Assembly (NCBI GenBank): GCA_965231905.1
Contig: CBDDOO010000001.1
Coordinates: 310,001-374,000, forward strand
Direction: 5' to 3'
Source of the DNA: G963663315 sp965231905
Lineage (GTDB): Bacteria > Pseudomonadota > Gammaproteobacteria > Arenicellales > Poriferihabitantaceae
DNA: 64,000 nt
Positions 25,718 through 35,945 of the stretch are shown in pieces (position 1 is the stretch's first letter; every line of letters begins with the position of its first letter). The notes below the pieces were generated by a model that searched no databases, was not told the origin of the DNA, and saw only the letters and a program-made list of their open reading frames with translations. Position numbers and translations under genes: made by a program.

Positions 25718-27345
25718 TCCGCCACCACCCCTCGCACCGCCCCCGCCAACTCATCAATCTCTCCCAATATCTCCGTCTCAATTTCCCTCAATTCCTCCAG
25801 AATCTCCAACGGGTCGCGATGCTTCACTTTAGCCCGGCTTTGTGGCCGGTGCCGGTTGGCGCTGAGATTGAAGTCCACAGCGCGAATTTCATCAGCCTCG
25901 GCGAACCACCACTTCTCCGTCCAGTTGTCCTTCAGATCCCGGTCGCGCCACGCCGCCCACCGCTCCTCCCGGTCCTGGAACGCATCAATCAGACCGGGCA
26001 GGTCATCCTCGTCAATCGGCGTATCATGGTTGGCGTCCAGCTTGAATCCGTCCTGGTCGGCATGGAGAAACATCACCCGTTCTGTTGTCCCACCCTTGCG
26101 AAATACCAGCACGGAAGTCTTGACCCCGGAATAGGGATTGAACACGCCACCGGGCAACGACAGTACGGCCTCCACCGTATTGTTCTCGATCAGTTTGCGC
26201 CGCAATTCCTGGTGCGCTCCAGTAGACCCGAACAATACACCCTCCGGCACGACCACACCGCAACGTCCTCCTTCCCGCAAATGGTTGACCATGTATTGCA
26301 GGAACAGAAGTTCCGTCTGCGCTGTGCGTCCGACCTTCACATCCTCGACAATGCGATCCTTGTCCAGGCGCCCGGAAAAGGGCGGGTTGGCGAGGATGAC
26401 ATCAAATCCCTGCACTGGCAGACCCAGTTCCGCCTTTGCGGCCCGGTCCAGGGAACGGGTCAGTGCATCGCGGCGCAAGATGCGTACCCGGTCCAGACCG
26501 CGCAGGGTCAGATTCATCGTGGCGAGGCGCACCATCTGCGGGTCTACATCGTTGCCGAAGAACGTGGCTTCCTGCAACTGCCGCACCGCGTTCCGGCTCA
26601 ACGTGTCGCCGAGTCCGCGTACAACTGTCTTGCCCTCGGCTTCCACCTCTTCCATTCCGTCAGGCGACGAGTTCGCCAGCCGGATATGATCGTAGGCGCC
26701 GACCAGAAAGCCAGACGTGCCTGCCGCCGGGTCGTAAACAGTCTCGCCGATGCGGGGGTCAACCAGCCGAACCAGGGCGCGGATAATGTGGCGTGGGGTT
26801 CGGAACTGACCCAACTCCCCCGCCTGACGGATCTGGCGTAATACATGCTCGAACAGATCGCCCTTGGTATCCGCGTCCACCTGGTCCAGATGCAGGTCGT
26901 TCAGTTGGCTGACGATCTGGGTGAGTACGGTCGGCTCATCAATCACCAGCCGGGCGCCGTCCATGAAATCGGTAACGCCGTCTGCCGCGACTTCGGCATG
27001 GAACGCAAAGACCTCCTCGCGAACCCAGTGGACCAGTCGCTCGCCGTTCAGCGCATGCGCCCAGGACGACCATCTCAACAATTCGCGTGATACGGACTCG
27101 GCGCCTGACTCTGGAGCATTGCGCGGGTCGCGCAAGTCCCATTCTCCTTCGAAGACGCTGGCATAGGGAGCGGCTCCCGGACGCCGGGCAGCCCGCACAC
27201 GTACCGCGTCCGCCGCCTCGTACAGGTAGAAGTAGATCAGGAAGCTGAGTTGCTCGGCGTTCTGGGCCGGATTCGGGTAACCGCCGCCGAACAGGTAATT
27301 GCGGATACGGTCGATGCCGCGCCGAAGTTCCGGGGTCATGGGCAT
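25714..27345 (-). CDS. hsdM: Type I restriction-modification methylase subunit HsdM
   Basis: The N6-adenine methyltransferase subunit (about 543 residues from ATG 27345, MPMTPELRRGID) has an HsdM_N helical domain, the SAM motif VYDPAAGTSGFLVGAYD and the catalytic NPPF (VILANPPFSGRLD). I moved the start from 27429, which would overlap hsdR by 80 bases and lacks conservation-like character; the chosen ATG is five bases past the hsdR stop. ATG 27339 is equally possible. It pairs with HsdS to form the methylase and with HsdR for restriction. Confidence 0.9.
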   Translation of the reverse strand: MPMTPELRRGIDRIRNYLFGGGYPNPAQNAEQLSFLIYFYLYEAADAVRVRAARRPGAAPYASVFEGEWDLRDPRNAPESGAESVSRELLRWSSWAHALNGERLVHWVREEVFAFHAEVAADGVTDFMDGARLVIDEPTVLTQIVSQLNDLHLDQVDADTKGDLFEHVLRQIRQAGELGQFRTPRHIIRALVRLVDPRIGETVYDPAAGTSGFLVGAYDHIRLANSSPDGMEEVEAEGKTVVRGLGDTLSRNAVRQLQEATFFGNDVDPQMVRLATMNLTLRGLDRVRILRRDALTRSLDRAAKAELGLPVQGFDVILANPPFSGRLDKDRIVEDVKVGRTAQTELLFLQYMVNHLREGGRCGVVVPEGVLFGSTGAHQELRRKLIENNTVEAVLSLPGGVFNPYSGVKTSVLVFRKGGTTERVMFLHADQDGFKLDANHDTPIDEDDLPGLIDAFQDREERWAAWRDRDLKDNWTEKWWFAEADEIRAVDFNLSANRHRPQSRAKVKHRDPLEILEELREIETEILGEIDELAGAVRGVVAE

Positions 27346-27349
27346 ACCG

Positions 27350-29500
27350 TCAACGCTCCCCGATGTGAGAGTCCCTGGATTCGCCTGTTGTCGGACGCGG
27401 TCCGAACACCACGGCATTGAATCCGGCAATCAGCCTGTCGAGGAATTTCTCGCCTCCGAACACCCGCCGGGCCTGATCATATCCGCCCAGGGCGGTGAAC
27501 GGGTGTTCATCCAGGTTGTAATCTCCGAAGGTTTCCGCTTTCATGGCGTTCGCCTTGACCTGACTCCCGATCAGTCCCGCCCAGCGAGCCTGTTCGGCGG
27601 TGAGTTCCTGCTCACTGCGCCATTGCTCAACCCGCAAGCCGATTCCGGCTGCTCGCGCATCGTGTTCCGGCGTGCGCACAATCCGGCCGTTCTCATCGAG
27701 CGTCAGCCACTCGCGGGTTGAGGGGTCAATGTGGTCGTCCACATCCAGCGTCAATAGCTTGCCGGATTGGTATGGCCCCTGTCGTCCGTCCCGTTTGTTG
27801 GCATCCAGGACTCCGCCTTCCATGCCTTCATCATCGTCTCCGTGGAAATCGGTCACACCGGCGAAATCGAACAGGGTGAATCCTGTCTTCCCGATATGAT
27901 CCGCCCTGCGAGTGCCGCGTCCGCGCATCTGTCGGTAGAGGATGGCGCTGCGGGTGAACCGGGCCATCACCAGATTGACCACCTCGGGACAGTCGAAGCC
28001 GGTATCGAGCATATTTACACTGACCAGAATCCGGGGAAATTCTTCTTCCTTGAAGCGCTTGATGATGGCGCCTGCATCGGGGGCCGGGCCGCCGCCTGCG
28101 TCACTCACCACGAAATCCGCGTATCGCGTCGTCGGGTGCGGTTTCAGGTCGGCGAAATGCTCATCGAACATCTCCGCCAGCGTTTGCGCATGGCGTTTCG
28201 TCACCGCGAATACGATGGTTTTGCCCATGTCCGGGATATGCCGGATACCGCTCTTGCCCATGAACCCTTTTTCGAAGGTGTCGCGGAACTCGCGGACGAT
28301 GGCGCGGTTGCGTTCGGGTATCGTGAATCTGCGTTCCAGGGCGCGAGGGTCTACGCTGATGCTGTCCATAGTCACGAACAATTTCTCGAACTCGGACCGG
28401 GTGGTCACATCCATCGCGCTCCAGTCCAGTTCATCGCGCCGAACTGAAAATCCGTCTACATCGGCTGTCTTTACCGTCATCGCCTTGTAGATGCGATAGG
28501 GAACCAGGTGGCCCGCCTGAATGGCTTCGGGTAATGTGTAGCGGAAAGTCGGCTTTTCAAGGCCGAAGAACCGCAGAGTGTCCCGCACGAACAGGCCGTC
28601 TTCCGGGTCGGAAGGCGCGTCCCCATCCATTACGGTGCAAGGGGTCGCCGTCAGTCCCAGTTGGAACCCATCAAAATGCCGTAATACGCCACTCCATTTG
28701 CCATAGATTGAGCGGTGGCATTCATCGGTAATCACCAGATCGAAATAACCCGGTGAAAGGTCGCGATATTCCGCGATCATGGTCTGAAGGGTCGCAATCG
28801 TGACCCGCTTGGCCCGGTCGAATCCCCGGCCGGGGCGCAATACGTGACAGGGATAATCCCGCAGGTGGTCGGTAAATGCGTCTTCGGCTTGACCGGCCAG
28901 CGCAATTCGGTCAACAAGGAACAGGACACGGGTGACCATACCCGCCTCGAACAAGCGTTTAATGAAAGCGGCCGCTGTGCGGGTCTTGCCGGTTCCCGTC
29001 GCCATCTCGACCAGCAGTTTGCGCCGCCCCCGCAATACTTCGGTAGATAGCTCTTCGATACAGGCGATCTGGTAATCCCGGTCCACGATGCTCCGGTCAA
29101 TGGCGACACTGGAAAGGTCGCGGCGAATCCGGCGCGCGGCAATCCGCCTTTCCAGATCATCCTGTGAATAGAAACCCGCGATTATCCGGGCATGCGCGTC
29201 TGTTTCGCGATCCAGGAAGCGTACTTCCTCGCCGTTCGACAGGAATACGAACGGCACATCCAGTTGTCCGGCGTAGTGGCGCCCCTGGTCCTGAGCCGTG
29301 ACCGGATCAATGCTGGCGCGCTTGGCTTCGAGTATCGCCATCGGGCGGCCCTGACGGTCACAGAGCGCATAGTCCGCCTGCGTACCATCGGGAAGGGCGT
29401 GCTCGAACAGGACGCTCGACCCATCGGTGATATTCCAGCCTGAATCTTTCAGCAATGCGTCAATCTTGACGCGGGAAAACGCTTCAGTGGTTGAGGTCAC
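27350..29500 (-). CDS. hsdR: Type I restriction-modification endonuclease/translocase subunit HsdR
   Basis: The 716-residue subunit starts with GTG (MTSTTEAFSRVKID). Residues 35-60 hold the nuclease core: D in ADYALCDRQG and ExK in AILEAKRA. The SF2 translocase follows with Walker A EMATGTGKT, DECHR as motif II and YRQMRGRGTRR as motif VI, then a C-terminal domain including FGDYNLDEHPFTALGGYDQ. It is on the short side for HsdR but no motif is missing. It is the first gene of the hsdR-M-S-methyltransferase cluster and marks the right end of the defence island. Confidence 0.9.
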   Translation of the reverse strand: MTSTTEAFSRVKIDALLKDSGWNITDGSSVLFEHALPDGTQADYALCDRQGRPMAILEAKRASIDPVTAQDQGRHYAGQLDVPFVFLSNGEEVRFLDRETDAHARIIAGFYSQDDLERRIAARRIRRDLSSVAIDRSIVDRDYQIACIEELSTEVLRGRRKLLVEMATGTGKTRTAAAFIKRLFEAGMVTRVLFLVDRIALAGQAEDAFTDHLRDYPCHVLRPGRGFDRAKRVTIATLQTMIAEYRDLSPGYFDLVITDECHRSIYGKWSGVLRHFDGFQLGLTATPCTVMDGDAPSDPEDGLFVRDTLRFFGLEKPTFRYTLPEAIQAGHLVPYRIYKAMTVKTADVDGFSVRRDELDWSAMDVTTRSEFEKLFVTMDSISVDPRALERRFTIPERNRAIVREFRDTFEKGFMGKSGIRHIPDMGKTIVFAVTKRHAQTLAEMFDEHFADLKPHPTTRYADFVVSDAGGGPAPDAGAIIKRFKEEEFPRILVSVNMLDTGFDCPEVVNLVMARFTRSAILYRQMRGRGTRRADHIGKTGFTLFDFAGVTDFHGDDDEGMEGGVLDANKRDGRQGPYQSGKLLTLDVDDHIDPSTREWLTLDENGRIVRTPEHDARAAGIGLRVEQWRSEQELTAEQARWAGLIGSQVKANAMKAETFGDYNLDEHPFTALGGYDQARRVFGGEKFLDRLIAGFNAVVFGPRPTTGESRDSHIGER

Positions 29501-29515
29501 AAGTTGAACCGGGAA

Positions 29516-30136
29516 TCAAGGCATCGGTACTTCCGTATCGACCGGGACGCGGTAGCCTTTTTGTACGGCCGGGCGCGCGGCAATTTCGGTGTACCAGCGT
29601 TTCACGTTCAGGAAGTCGTTCATATCGACCTGTTGCCACTCGAATCGGGAGGCCCAGGGCCACAACGCGATATCGGCGATTGAGTAGTCACCGGCGACAT
29701 ATTCATTTTCTTCCAGATGGTCGTCGAGTACGGCATAGAGGCGCTGGGCTTCGACCTTGTATCTTTTCTCGGCGTATTCACTGGTTCCGGGCTTGAAGTG
29801 CAGGAAGTGGTGAGCCTGCCCCAGCATCGGGCCGAAGCCGCCCATCTGGAACATCAGCCATTCCAGAATTTGCCAGCGCTTGTCTTGCGGCATCAGCATT
29901 CTGGTTTTATCGGCCAGATAAATCAGGATCGCGCCGGATTCCATCATGCTCAAGTCGTTTTCCTCATCGACGATAGCCGGAATCTTGTTGTTCGGGCTGA
30001 TCTTCAGGAAATCTTCATCGAATTGGTCGTTCTTGCCGATGTCGATCGGGTGGACCCGGTAGGGCAGTCCGGTTTCTTCGAGCATGATGGACGCTTTGCG
30101 TCCGTTCGGGGTGCTCCAGGTGTATAGATTAATCAT
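29516..30136 (-). CDS. Glutathione S-transferase, YfcG/YghU (Nu) type
   Basis: The 206-residue protein has a thioredoxin-like N domain with MINLYTWSTPNGRKASIMLE and the glutathione gamma-glutamyl site (MMESGAIL), then an all-helical C domain (residues 90-200) ending RPAVQKGYRVP. TPNGRK is typical of YfcG-type enzymes, which reduce disulfides rather than conjugate. It is likely a cytosolic disulfide-bond oxidoreductase in redox or detoxification. It sits between the island and the polyol operon, in the same direction, but with a 90-base gap on each side of no obvious operon link. Confidence 0.85.
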   Translation of the reverse strand: MINLYTWSTPNGRKASIMLEETGLPYRVHPIDIGKNDQFDEDFLKISPNNKIPAIVDEENDLSMMESGAILIYLADKTRMLMPQDKRWQILEWLMFQMGGFGPMLGQAHHFLHFKPGTSEYAEKRYKVEAQRLYAVLDDHLEENEYVAGDYSIADIALWPWASRFEWQQVDMNDFLNVKRWYTEIAARPAVQKGYRVPVDTEVPMP

Positions 30137-30226
30137 TACAGTATTTTCTTATATCCGGTTGGTCGGGTTGTCTTGGGCGAGGTCACGATCAGGCTGCAAT
30201 TATAGGGGGTTCGAGGTCAAAATAGT

Positions 30227-31423
30227 TCATCGGGCGCCGGAACTCTCTTTCCCCACTTTCACCAGCAGTTCCGTGTCCGGCGAGAACCTCCTGATGAGTG
30301 GCAGCAGTGCGGCCCCGAGGACACGTGCCTTCGGTCCGATGGAGCCTGTTGTGATCTCGATGGGCGAAAGGCCCGTGCAATCGAACTTGCCGTAGGCGTC
30401 ACCCACTCCATCGACCACGCGGCGGCGCCAGTCGGACCGCAGAAGTCCATCTATGATCACCGCCTCAAAGTCAACGACACTCATTGCCGACACCACCGCA
30501 CGGGACAGGGCTTCTACTGCCCGATTCAGCCAGGTAGAGAAAACCTCCTCGGGATCCCGTGTTCCAATGGGGCTCAGCATTTCCGATTTGTCGAAACCGG
30601 CGGCGACCAGCGCCCGCTCCAGATCAATGACCGATGCCCGGTGAATGAGCTGTTGCGGTTTTTCGACTCCATCCATGTCGCCGATCGGCATCGAACCCAG
30701 GGCGCCCGCATTGAGCTGTTCGCCCCGGTAGAGGCGGCTATTGATGACAACGCCGCCCCCGACGAAGGTGCCCAGGTAGATATACAGTGCGCTGCGCCGG
30801 TTGATTTGATCGCCGGCAATCATCTCCGCGGCACAAGCGGCTGTGGCATCGTTGTACAGCGACGCCGAAAGGCCGGTCGCCGCTTCGAGTTCGGCGGCGA
30901 CATCAATATCGCGCCATGCGGCGATCGCCTCGCGTTCCAGACTCAGGACATCCGACCATTCATGCAGAACCCAGGGCATCGCGACACCGAGGCCGACGAT
31001 ACGGGCGCGCAGGCCACGTTTCAGGGAGCTCACGAGTTCCAGAGTAGTGTCCGTCGCCATGGCCATGGTCTGCGACGGGAGCGGGGCGTGATAGGACGTT
31101 GATCGGGAAGCCACGATGCTGCCACAGAAATCGACGAGAAGAACCTCGAGACTGCGGCGCCCAATCTTGACACCCAGGGAAAAGGCGCCTTCGGGGTTGA
31201 GCGCGACCGGAGTGAAAGGTTTGCCCACTCTGCCCCGAACCTTCTCGCGCTTGACCAGAAGTCCCTCGTCAAGCAGCGAATTGACGATCACAGTCGCGGC
31301 CTGACTGCTGAGTCCGGTGGTGCGTGCGATTTCCGCTTTTGACAGCGCGCTCGCCTGCCGTATGGCAGTGATCATCAAACGCTCGTTGAAGGCTCTGAGC
31401 CCGATCGGCTCTCCGTTTCGCAT
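30227..31423 (-). CDS. ROK-family transcriptional repressor of the polyol operon
   Basis: I start at ATG 31423 (398 residues; MRNGEPIGLRAFNERL); a longer frame adds a low-complexity Arg-rich leader that is antisense to the kinase gene. An N-terminal winged helix (SKAEIARTTGLSSQAATVIVNSLLDEGLL) is followed by a ROK sugar-kinase-like domain (YNDATAACAAEM, GTFVGGGVVIN). The canonical Cys-rich zinc motif of ROK proteins is not evident. Starting 8 bases after the kinase gene, it is the last gene of the operon and likely its sugar-responsive repressor, acting on the palindrome near 38192. Confidence 0.85.
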   Translation of the reverse strand: MRNGEPIGLRAFNERLMITAIRQASALSKAEIARTTGLSSQAATVIVNSLLDEGLLVKREKVRGRVGKPFTPVALNPEGAFSLGVKIGRRSLEVLLVDFCGSIVASRSTSYHAPLPSQTMAMATDTTLELVSSLKRGLRARIVGLGVAMPWVLHEWSDVLSLEREAIAAWRDIDVAAELEAATGLSASLYNDATAACAAEMIAGDQINRRSALYIYLGTFVGGGVVINSRLYRGEQLNAGALGSMPIGDMDGVEKPQQLIHRASVIDLERALVAAGFDKSEMLSPIGTRDPEEVFSTWLNRAVEALSRAVVSAMSVVDFEAVIIDGLLRSDWRRRVVDGVGDAYGKFDCTGLSPIEITTGSIGPKARVLGAALLPLIRRFSPDTELLVKVGKESSGAR

Positions 31424-31430
31424 ATTGTTT

Positions 31431-32375
31431 CTATTGGGTATACTGGAGATCCGGCAGTTCGGAACGAAGGGGCAGGTCGGCGCCGCGGCGCGTGCAGGTG
31501 ATTGCCGCCGCCGCCGTGGCAAAATCCACGACCTGGCGGCACTCGTCCAGCGAAATCCGGGACAGTCCCGATTTCGTTGCCTTGCCGAGTTCATCCAGTC
31601 CGCAAAGAAGCCCCGCCTGGAAACTGTCACCGGCCCCTACCGTATCAATCACCTCCACTTGGCGTCCGGTGGTTTCAAAGACTTCTCCCCGGAGAGAAAC
31701 CAGGGTCCCACTGTCGCCGCGGGTCACTACGATGAGAGGGACCCCGCGGGAATTCCAGCGGTAGATCGAGCTTTCGATCTCGTCGCCGGGGAACAGCAGT
31801 TCCAGATCCTCGTCACTCACCTTGATCAGATCGGCGATCTCGGTGAAGGCCTCGACCCGCTCGCGCCACTTGCCAAGGTCCGGCTCGACATTCAGGCGGA
31901 GGTTGGGGTCGAACGAGACCAGTCTCCCGTCATGATGGCGTCGGGCAAACTGGAGTAACGAGGAGCCGGTCGGCTCCACCACCAGGGAGTATGAGCCGAA
32001 GTGTATGGCGGACACCGACCGGGGTAATTCAGGCAAGTCAGTTTCGGCAACCGAACTGTCGGCCGCATCGTGGCCGTAGAAGCTGTAGTGAGGGATGCCC
32101 CCGGACCCCAGGGTAACCAATGCCAGGGTGGTCGGGTTCTGTTTTCTGACGAGATAATCGGTTTCCACCCCTTCGTTCTCCAGTGTCTGTTCCAGCCGAC
32201 AGCCCAAGGGGTCGCTGGAGATGCCGGTGAACAGGGCAGCGCCACGCCCCAGGCGGGAGAGACCGACCGCGACGTTGAAGGGCGAGCCGCCGATGCGCGC
32301 ATCGAAAGTGACGCTGCTGTCCGCTTCGGCTGAAAGGAAGAGGTCATAGAGCGCTTCGCCGCAGCTCAGAAACAT
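31431..32375 (-). CDS. PfkB-family sugar kinase, likely fructokinase
   Basis: The 314-residue kinase carries the PfkB signatures: an N-terminal GGSPFNVAVGLSRLG and the C-terminal DTVGAGDSFQAGLL, where Asp in GAGD is the catalytic base. The neighbours (mannitol dehydrogenase, polyol ABC transporter) predict the substrate: fructose from mannitol or sorbitol oxidation, phosphorylated to fructose 6-phosphate. It is separated by 160 bases from the upstream dehydrogenase gene and by 8 from the repressor. Substrate is from context; other ketoses remain possible. Confidence 0.85.
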   Translation of the reverse strand: MFLSCGEALYDLFLSAEADSSVTFDARIGGSPFNVAVGLSRLGRGAALFTGISSDPLGCRLEQTLENEGVETDYLVRKQNPTTLALVTLGSGGIPHYSFYGHDAADSSVAETDLPELPRSVSAIHFGSYSLVVEPTGSSLLQFARRHHDGRLVSFDPNLRLNVEPDLGKWRERVEAFTEIADLIKVSDEDLELLFPGDEIESSIYRWNSRGVPLIVVTRGDSGTLVSLRGEVFETTGRQVEVIDTVGAGDSFQAGLLCGLDELGKATKSGLSRISLDECRQVVDFATAAAAITCTRRGADLPLRSELPDLQYTQ

Positions 32376-32534
32376 GCGGGCGCCTCGTCGGTCTGGCGCG
32401 ACCAGAACCGTTCAGTCAATAAAAGCAGGACGGGCCGGGGCAGACCGTGTGGTCGTATGCAGCATCCCATCGTCAGCATCTGCCGGTCCGCCTGAATGTT
32501 CGTGAGCGGCATTGCCCGTCAGCGAAAGAGTGGT

Positions 32535-34025
32535 TCAGTTGCATGAACGTGTCGGCCAGGTGGCCGCATAGGCCTGCAGGGTTGCCTCGCACCCATCCGA
32601 CCAGATCTTGCTGAGCCAGCGTTCGAAGGCATCGACGAAACGGGGCGCCTCCACCAGGTCACCGTAGAACTGGCGTTGTTCCAGCCAGGCGCGCGGATGT
32701 TCTCGCGCCGCATTCGCCGCCTCCAGAAGGGTGTCCCAGAACGGGTCATTCGGCTCGATGACGGCGCCGTCCTCTCGTCGCCCCACACACATCCGCGCCC
32801 ACAATGCCTCGACCAGCGCCAGTCCCTCGATCGGTGTGCCGTCCCTGAGTCCGTCACGCAGGATCGGCAGAATAAAGCCCGTATGGCGCGCCGAGCCCTT
32901 GAAGGCAACGCGCCGTGTCGTATCGGCGATGGCGGTGTTGGAAAATCTCCGACGGACCAGATCCAGGTAGTCTTCTTTCGCGAGATTCGGAACCGATTTT
33001 ACATGGGGAAGAATTTCCTCACGCTGCACCTTGCAGAACAGGTCCCGAATCAGGGGCTGTGCCATGCAGTCCGAAATGGTTTCGATGGACAGGATTTCAC
33101 CGGGATTGGCAATGATTTGGTGACCGGCATTCAGGATGCGGATCTTCATCGTCTCATGGTCATGGACCCTGTCCGAAAAAGTAGCGCCGACCAGGTCCCA
33201 GTCCGGACGCCCGACGCAGAAGTCATCCTCGATGACCCACTGGCGGAAGCTCTCATGCGTGACGGGAACCTGATCGTCAATGCCGAATTTCCGTGCCAGT
33301 GTGAGTTCGTCCGGGCCGGTGGTGGGCACGATGCAGTCGACCATCGAGTTCGGGAACGTGCAATTCGAGTCAATCCACCCGGCAAGATCCGGGTCGGTTG
33401 CCCGTGCGAGTGAAACCAGGGTCCGGCGGAGCGCCGCGCCATTGCCCCGGAGGTTGTCGCAACTCTGGCCGGTGAACGGGCCGATACCCTGATCGCGTCT
33501 GGACCTGAGAGCTGCAATCATCGCGCCAAACACGGTGCGCGGGCGGTCCGGATTGGCGGCGTCGTGCAGTATGTCGGGATGCGCCGTGTCGAAACCATTC
33601 GTCGCGGGATCAATGTAGTAGCCTCCTTCGGTCACCGTCAACTCGACAATCCGGATCGCCGGATCTGTCATCCGGCGGATCAGGGTGGCGTTGCCCTCCT
33701 CGACTGGAACATAGTCAATCATTGCGCCAATCACCTCTGCCGATGTGCCTGATGAATCAAGTTCAATCAGCGTCGACAGGTAATCCTGCTTCCTGAGCTT
33801 CTTTCGTTGCGCGGCATCGTAGGGGCGGATACCGGCGCCAATGATCGCCCAATCGTGGTTGAGACCCAGCTGCAGCAGCCGATGCAGGTACCACGCCTGG
33901 TGCGCCCGGTGAAAATTTCCGACGCCGACATGAATGATCCCCGGGGTCAGGGATGTCCGGTCATAGCCTGGCCGGGCAATCGTTTCCGGAAGTTCGCTCA
34001 GCGTGGCGTTCGATAGACGGATCAT
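32535..34025 (-). CDS. mtlK: Mannitol 2-dehydrogenase (polyol dehydrogenase)
   Basis: The product is about 496 residues from ATG 34025 (MIRLSNATLSELPETIARPG); a GTG at 34091 overlapping the ABC gene stop is an alternative. It is a long-chain polyol dehydrogenase: Rossmann GIIHVGVGNFHRAHQA (about 30-45), FPNSMVDCIVP, and the catalytic Lys-containing stretch MKIRILNAGHQ. It should oxidise D-mannitol (and perhaps sorbitol or arabitol) to the ketose with NAD. It lies between the ABC transporter ATPase and the kinase, as in smo/mtl loci of Rhodobacter and Pseudomonas. Confidence 0.9.
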   Translation of the reverse strand: MIRLSNATLSELPETIARPGYDRTSLTPGIIHVGVGNFHRAHQAWYLHRLLQLGLNHDWAIIGAGIRPYDAAQRKKLRKQDYLSTLIELDSSGTSAEVIGAMIDYVPVEEGNATLIRRMTDPAIRIVELTVTEGGYYIDPATNGFDTAHPDILHDAANPDRPRTVFGAMIAALRSRRDQGIGPFTGQSCDNLRGNGAALRRTLVSLARATDPDLAGWIDSNCTFPNSMVDCIVPTTGPDELTLARKFGIDDQVPVTHESFRQWVIEDDFCVGRPDWDLVGATFSDRVHDHETMKIRILNAGHQIIANPGEILSIETISDCMAQPLIRDLFCKVQREEILPHVKSVPNLAKEDYLDLVRRRFSNTAIADTTRRVAFKGSARHTGFILPILRDGLRDGTPIEGLALVEALWARMCVGRREDGAVIEPNDPFWDTLLEAANAAREHPRAWLEQRQFYGDLVEAPRFVDAFERWLSKIWSDGCEATLQAYAATWPTRSCN

Positions 34026-34087
34026 CCTGGCCGGATCAGTGAAGGCATGATTCGGCAACCGGCGGTACGGCTTCGCTGCCAACCGTT

Positions 34088-35092
<1,005 letters not shown>

Positions 35093-35102
35093 ATCTCTAT
35101 CC

Positions 35103-35933
35103 TCACTTCACCGCGCCGAAAGTCAGGCCGCGGACAAGTTGTTTCTGGCTGAACCATCCCAGGATCAGGATCGGCGCTATGGCCATTGTTGATGCCGCGC
35201 TCAGCTTGGCGTAGAACAGACCCTCGGGGCTTGAATAGCTGGCGATGAAGGCGGTCAGCGGACCGGCCTTCGCCGCCGTCAGGTTCAGCGTCCAGAACGC
35301 CTCGTTCCAGGCCAGGATGAAGTTCAGCAGTATGGTTGAGGCGATACCCGGCACGGCCATAGGTGTCAGCACATACAGGATTTCATCCCGCAGTGACGCG
35401 CCGTCTATTCGCGCGGCTTCCAGTATCTCGCCGGGAATTTCCCGGAAATACGTGTAGAGCATCCAGACGATGATCGGCAGGTTGATCAGCATCATGACGA
35501 TGACAAGACCGAACCGCGTGTCGAGGAGTCCGAGCTCGATGAAGATCAGGTAGATCGGGTAGAGGACACCCACCGCCGGCAGCATCTTGGTGGAAAGCAT
35601 CCAGAGCAGGATGTCCTTGGTCCGTTTCGATGGCGCGAAGGCCATGGACCATGCGGCGGGAACCGCGACGATGATGCCGAGCAGCGTGGAAACGCCGGCG
35701 ATGATCACCGAGTTCCAGAGATAGCGCATATAGTCGGAACGCTCCTGCACGATCGCATAATTCTCCAGCGTCCAGTCGAACAACAGGAAAACCGGCGGGT
35801 CGGCAATTGCCTGCGCCTCGGTCTTGAAGCTTGTCAGGATCGTCCACAGTACCGGGAAGAAGATCAGCAGGCCGATCCCCCAGGCGACGGCGGTGTTGAC
35901 GACCTTCCGCTTGCTTGTAACCGTGCGGGCCAT
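35103..35933 (-). CDS. smoG: Polyol ABC transporter permease (MalG type)
   Basis: The 276-residue permease has six membrane segments and the EAA loop EILEAARIDGASLRDEILYVLTP (around residue 170-190), which contacts the ATPase. The N terminus (TAVAWGIGLLIFFPVLWTILTSF) is the first span. It is a MalG-like partner of the following upstream permease, with 12 bases between genes. The family (binding-protein-dependent CUT1 sugar permease) is secure; polyol specificity is from the operon. Confidence 0.85.
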   Translation of the reverse strand: MARTVTSKRKVVNTAVAWGIGLLIFFPVLWTILTSFKTEAQAIADPPVFLLFDWTLENYAIVQERSDYMRYLWNSVIIAGVSTLLGIIVAVPAAWSMAFAPSKRTKDILLWMLSTKMLPAVGVLYPIYLIFIELGLLDTRFGLVIVMMLINLPIIVWMLYTYFREIPGEILEAARIDGASLRDEILYVLTPMAVPGIASTILLNFILAWNEAFWTLNLTAAKAGPLTAFIASYSSPEGLFYAKLSAASTMAIAPILILGWFSQKQLVRGLTFGAVK

Positions 35934-35945
35934 GGCTCTGCCTCC

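Noticed and set aside
25819..26841. 340-residue plus-strand frame
   Set aside because: It is antisense to hsdM, whose catalytic motifs are clear; a high-GC shadow with no recognisable domain.
11142..29500. BREX, DISARM, Zorya or prophage
   Set aside because: No PglZ, BrxC, DrmA/B, ZorA/B, integrase or structural phage genes are present; the genes fit R-M plus the GHKL modules.
31424..31630. Extended N terminus of the ROK repressor
   Set aside because: The extra 69 residues run through the kinase gene region and are Arg-rich; ATG 31423 has correct spacing to the kinase stop.
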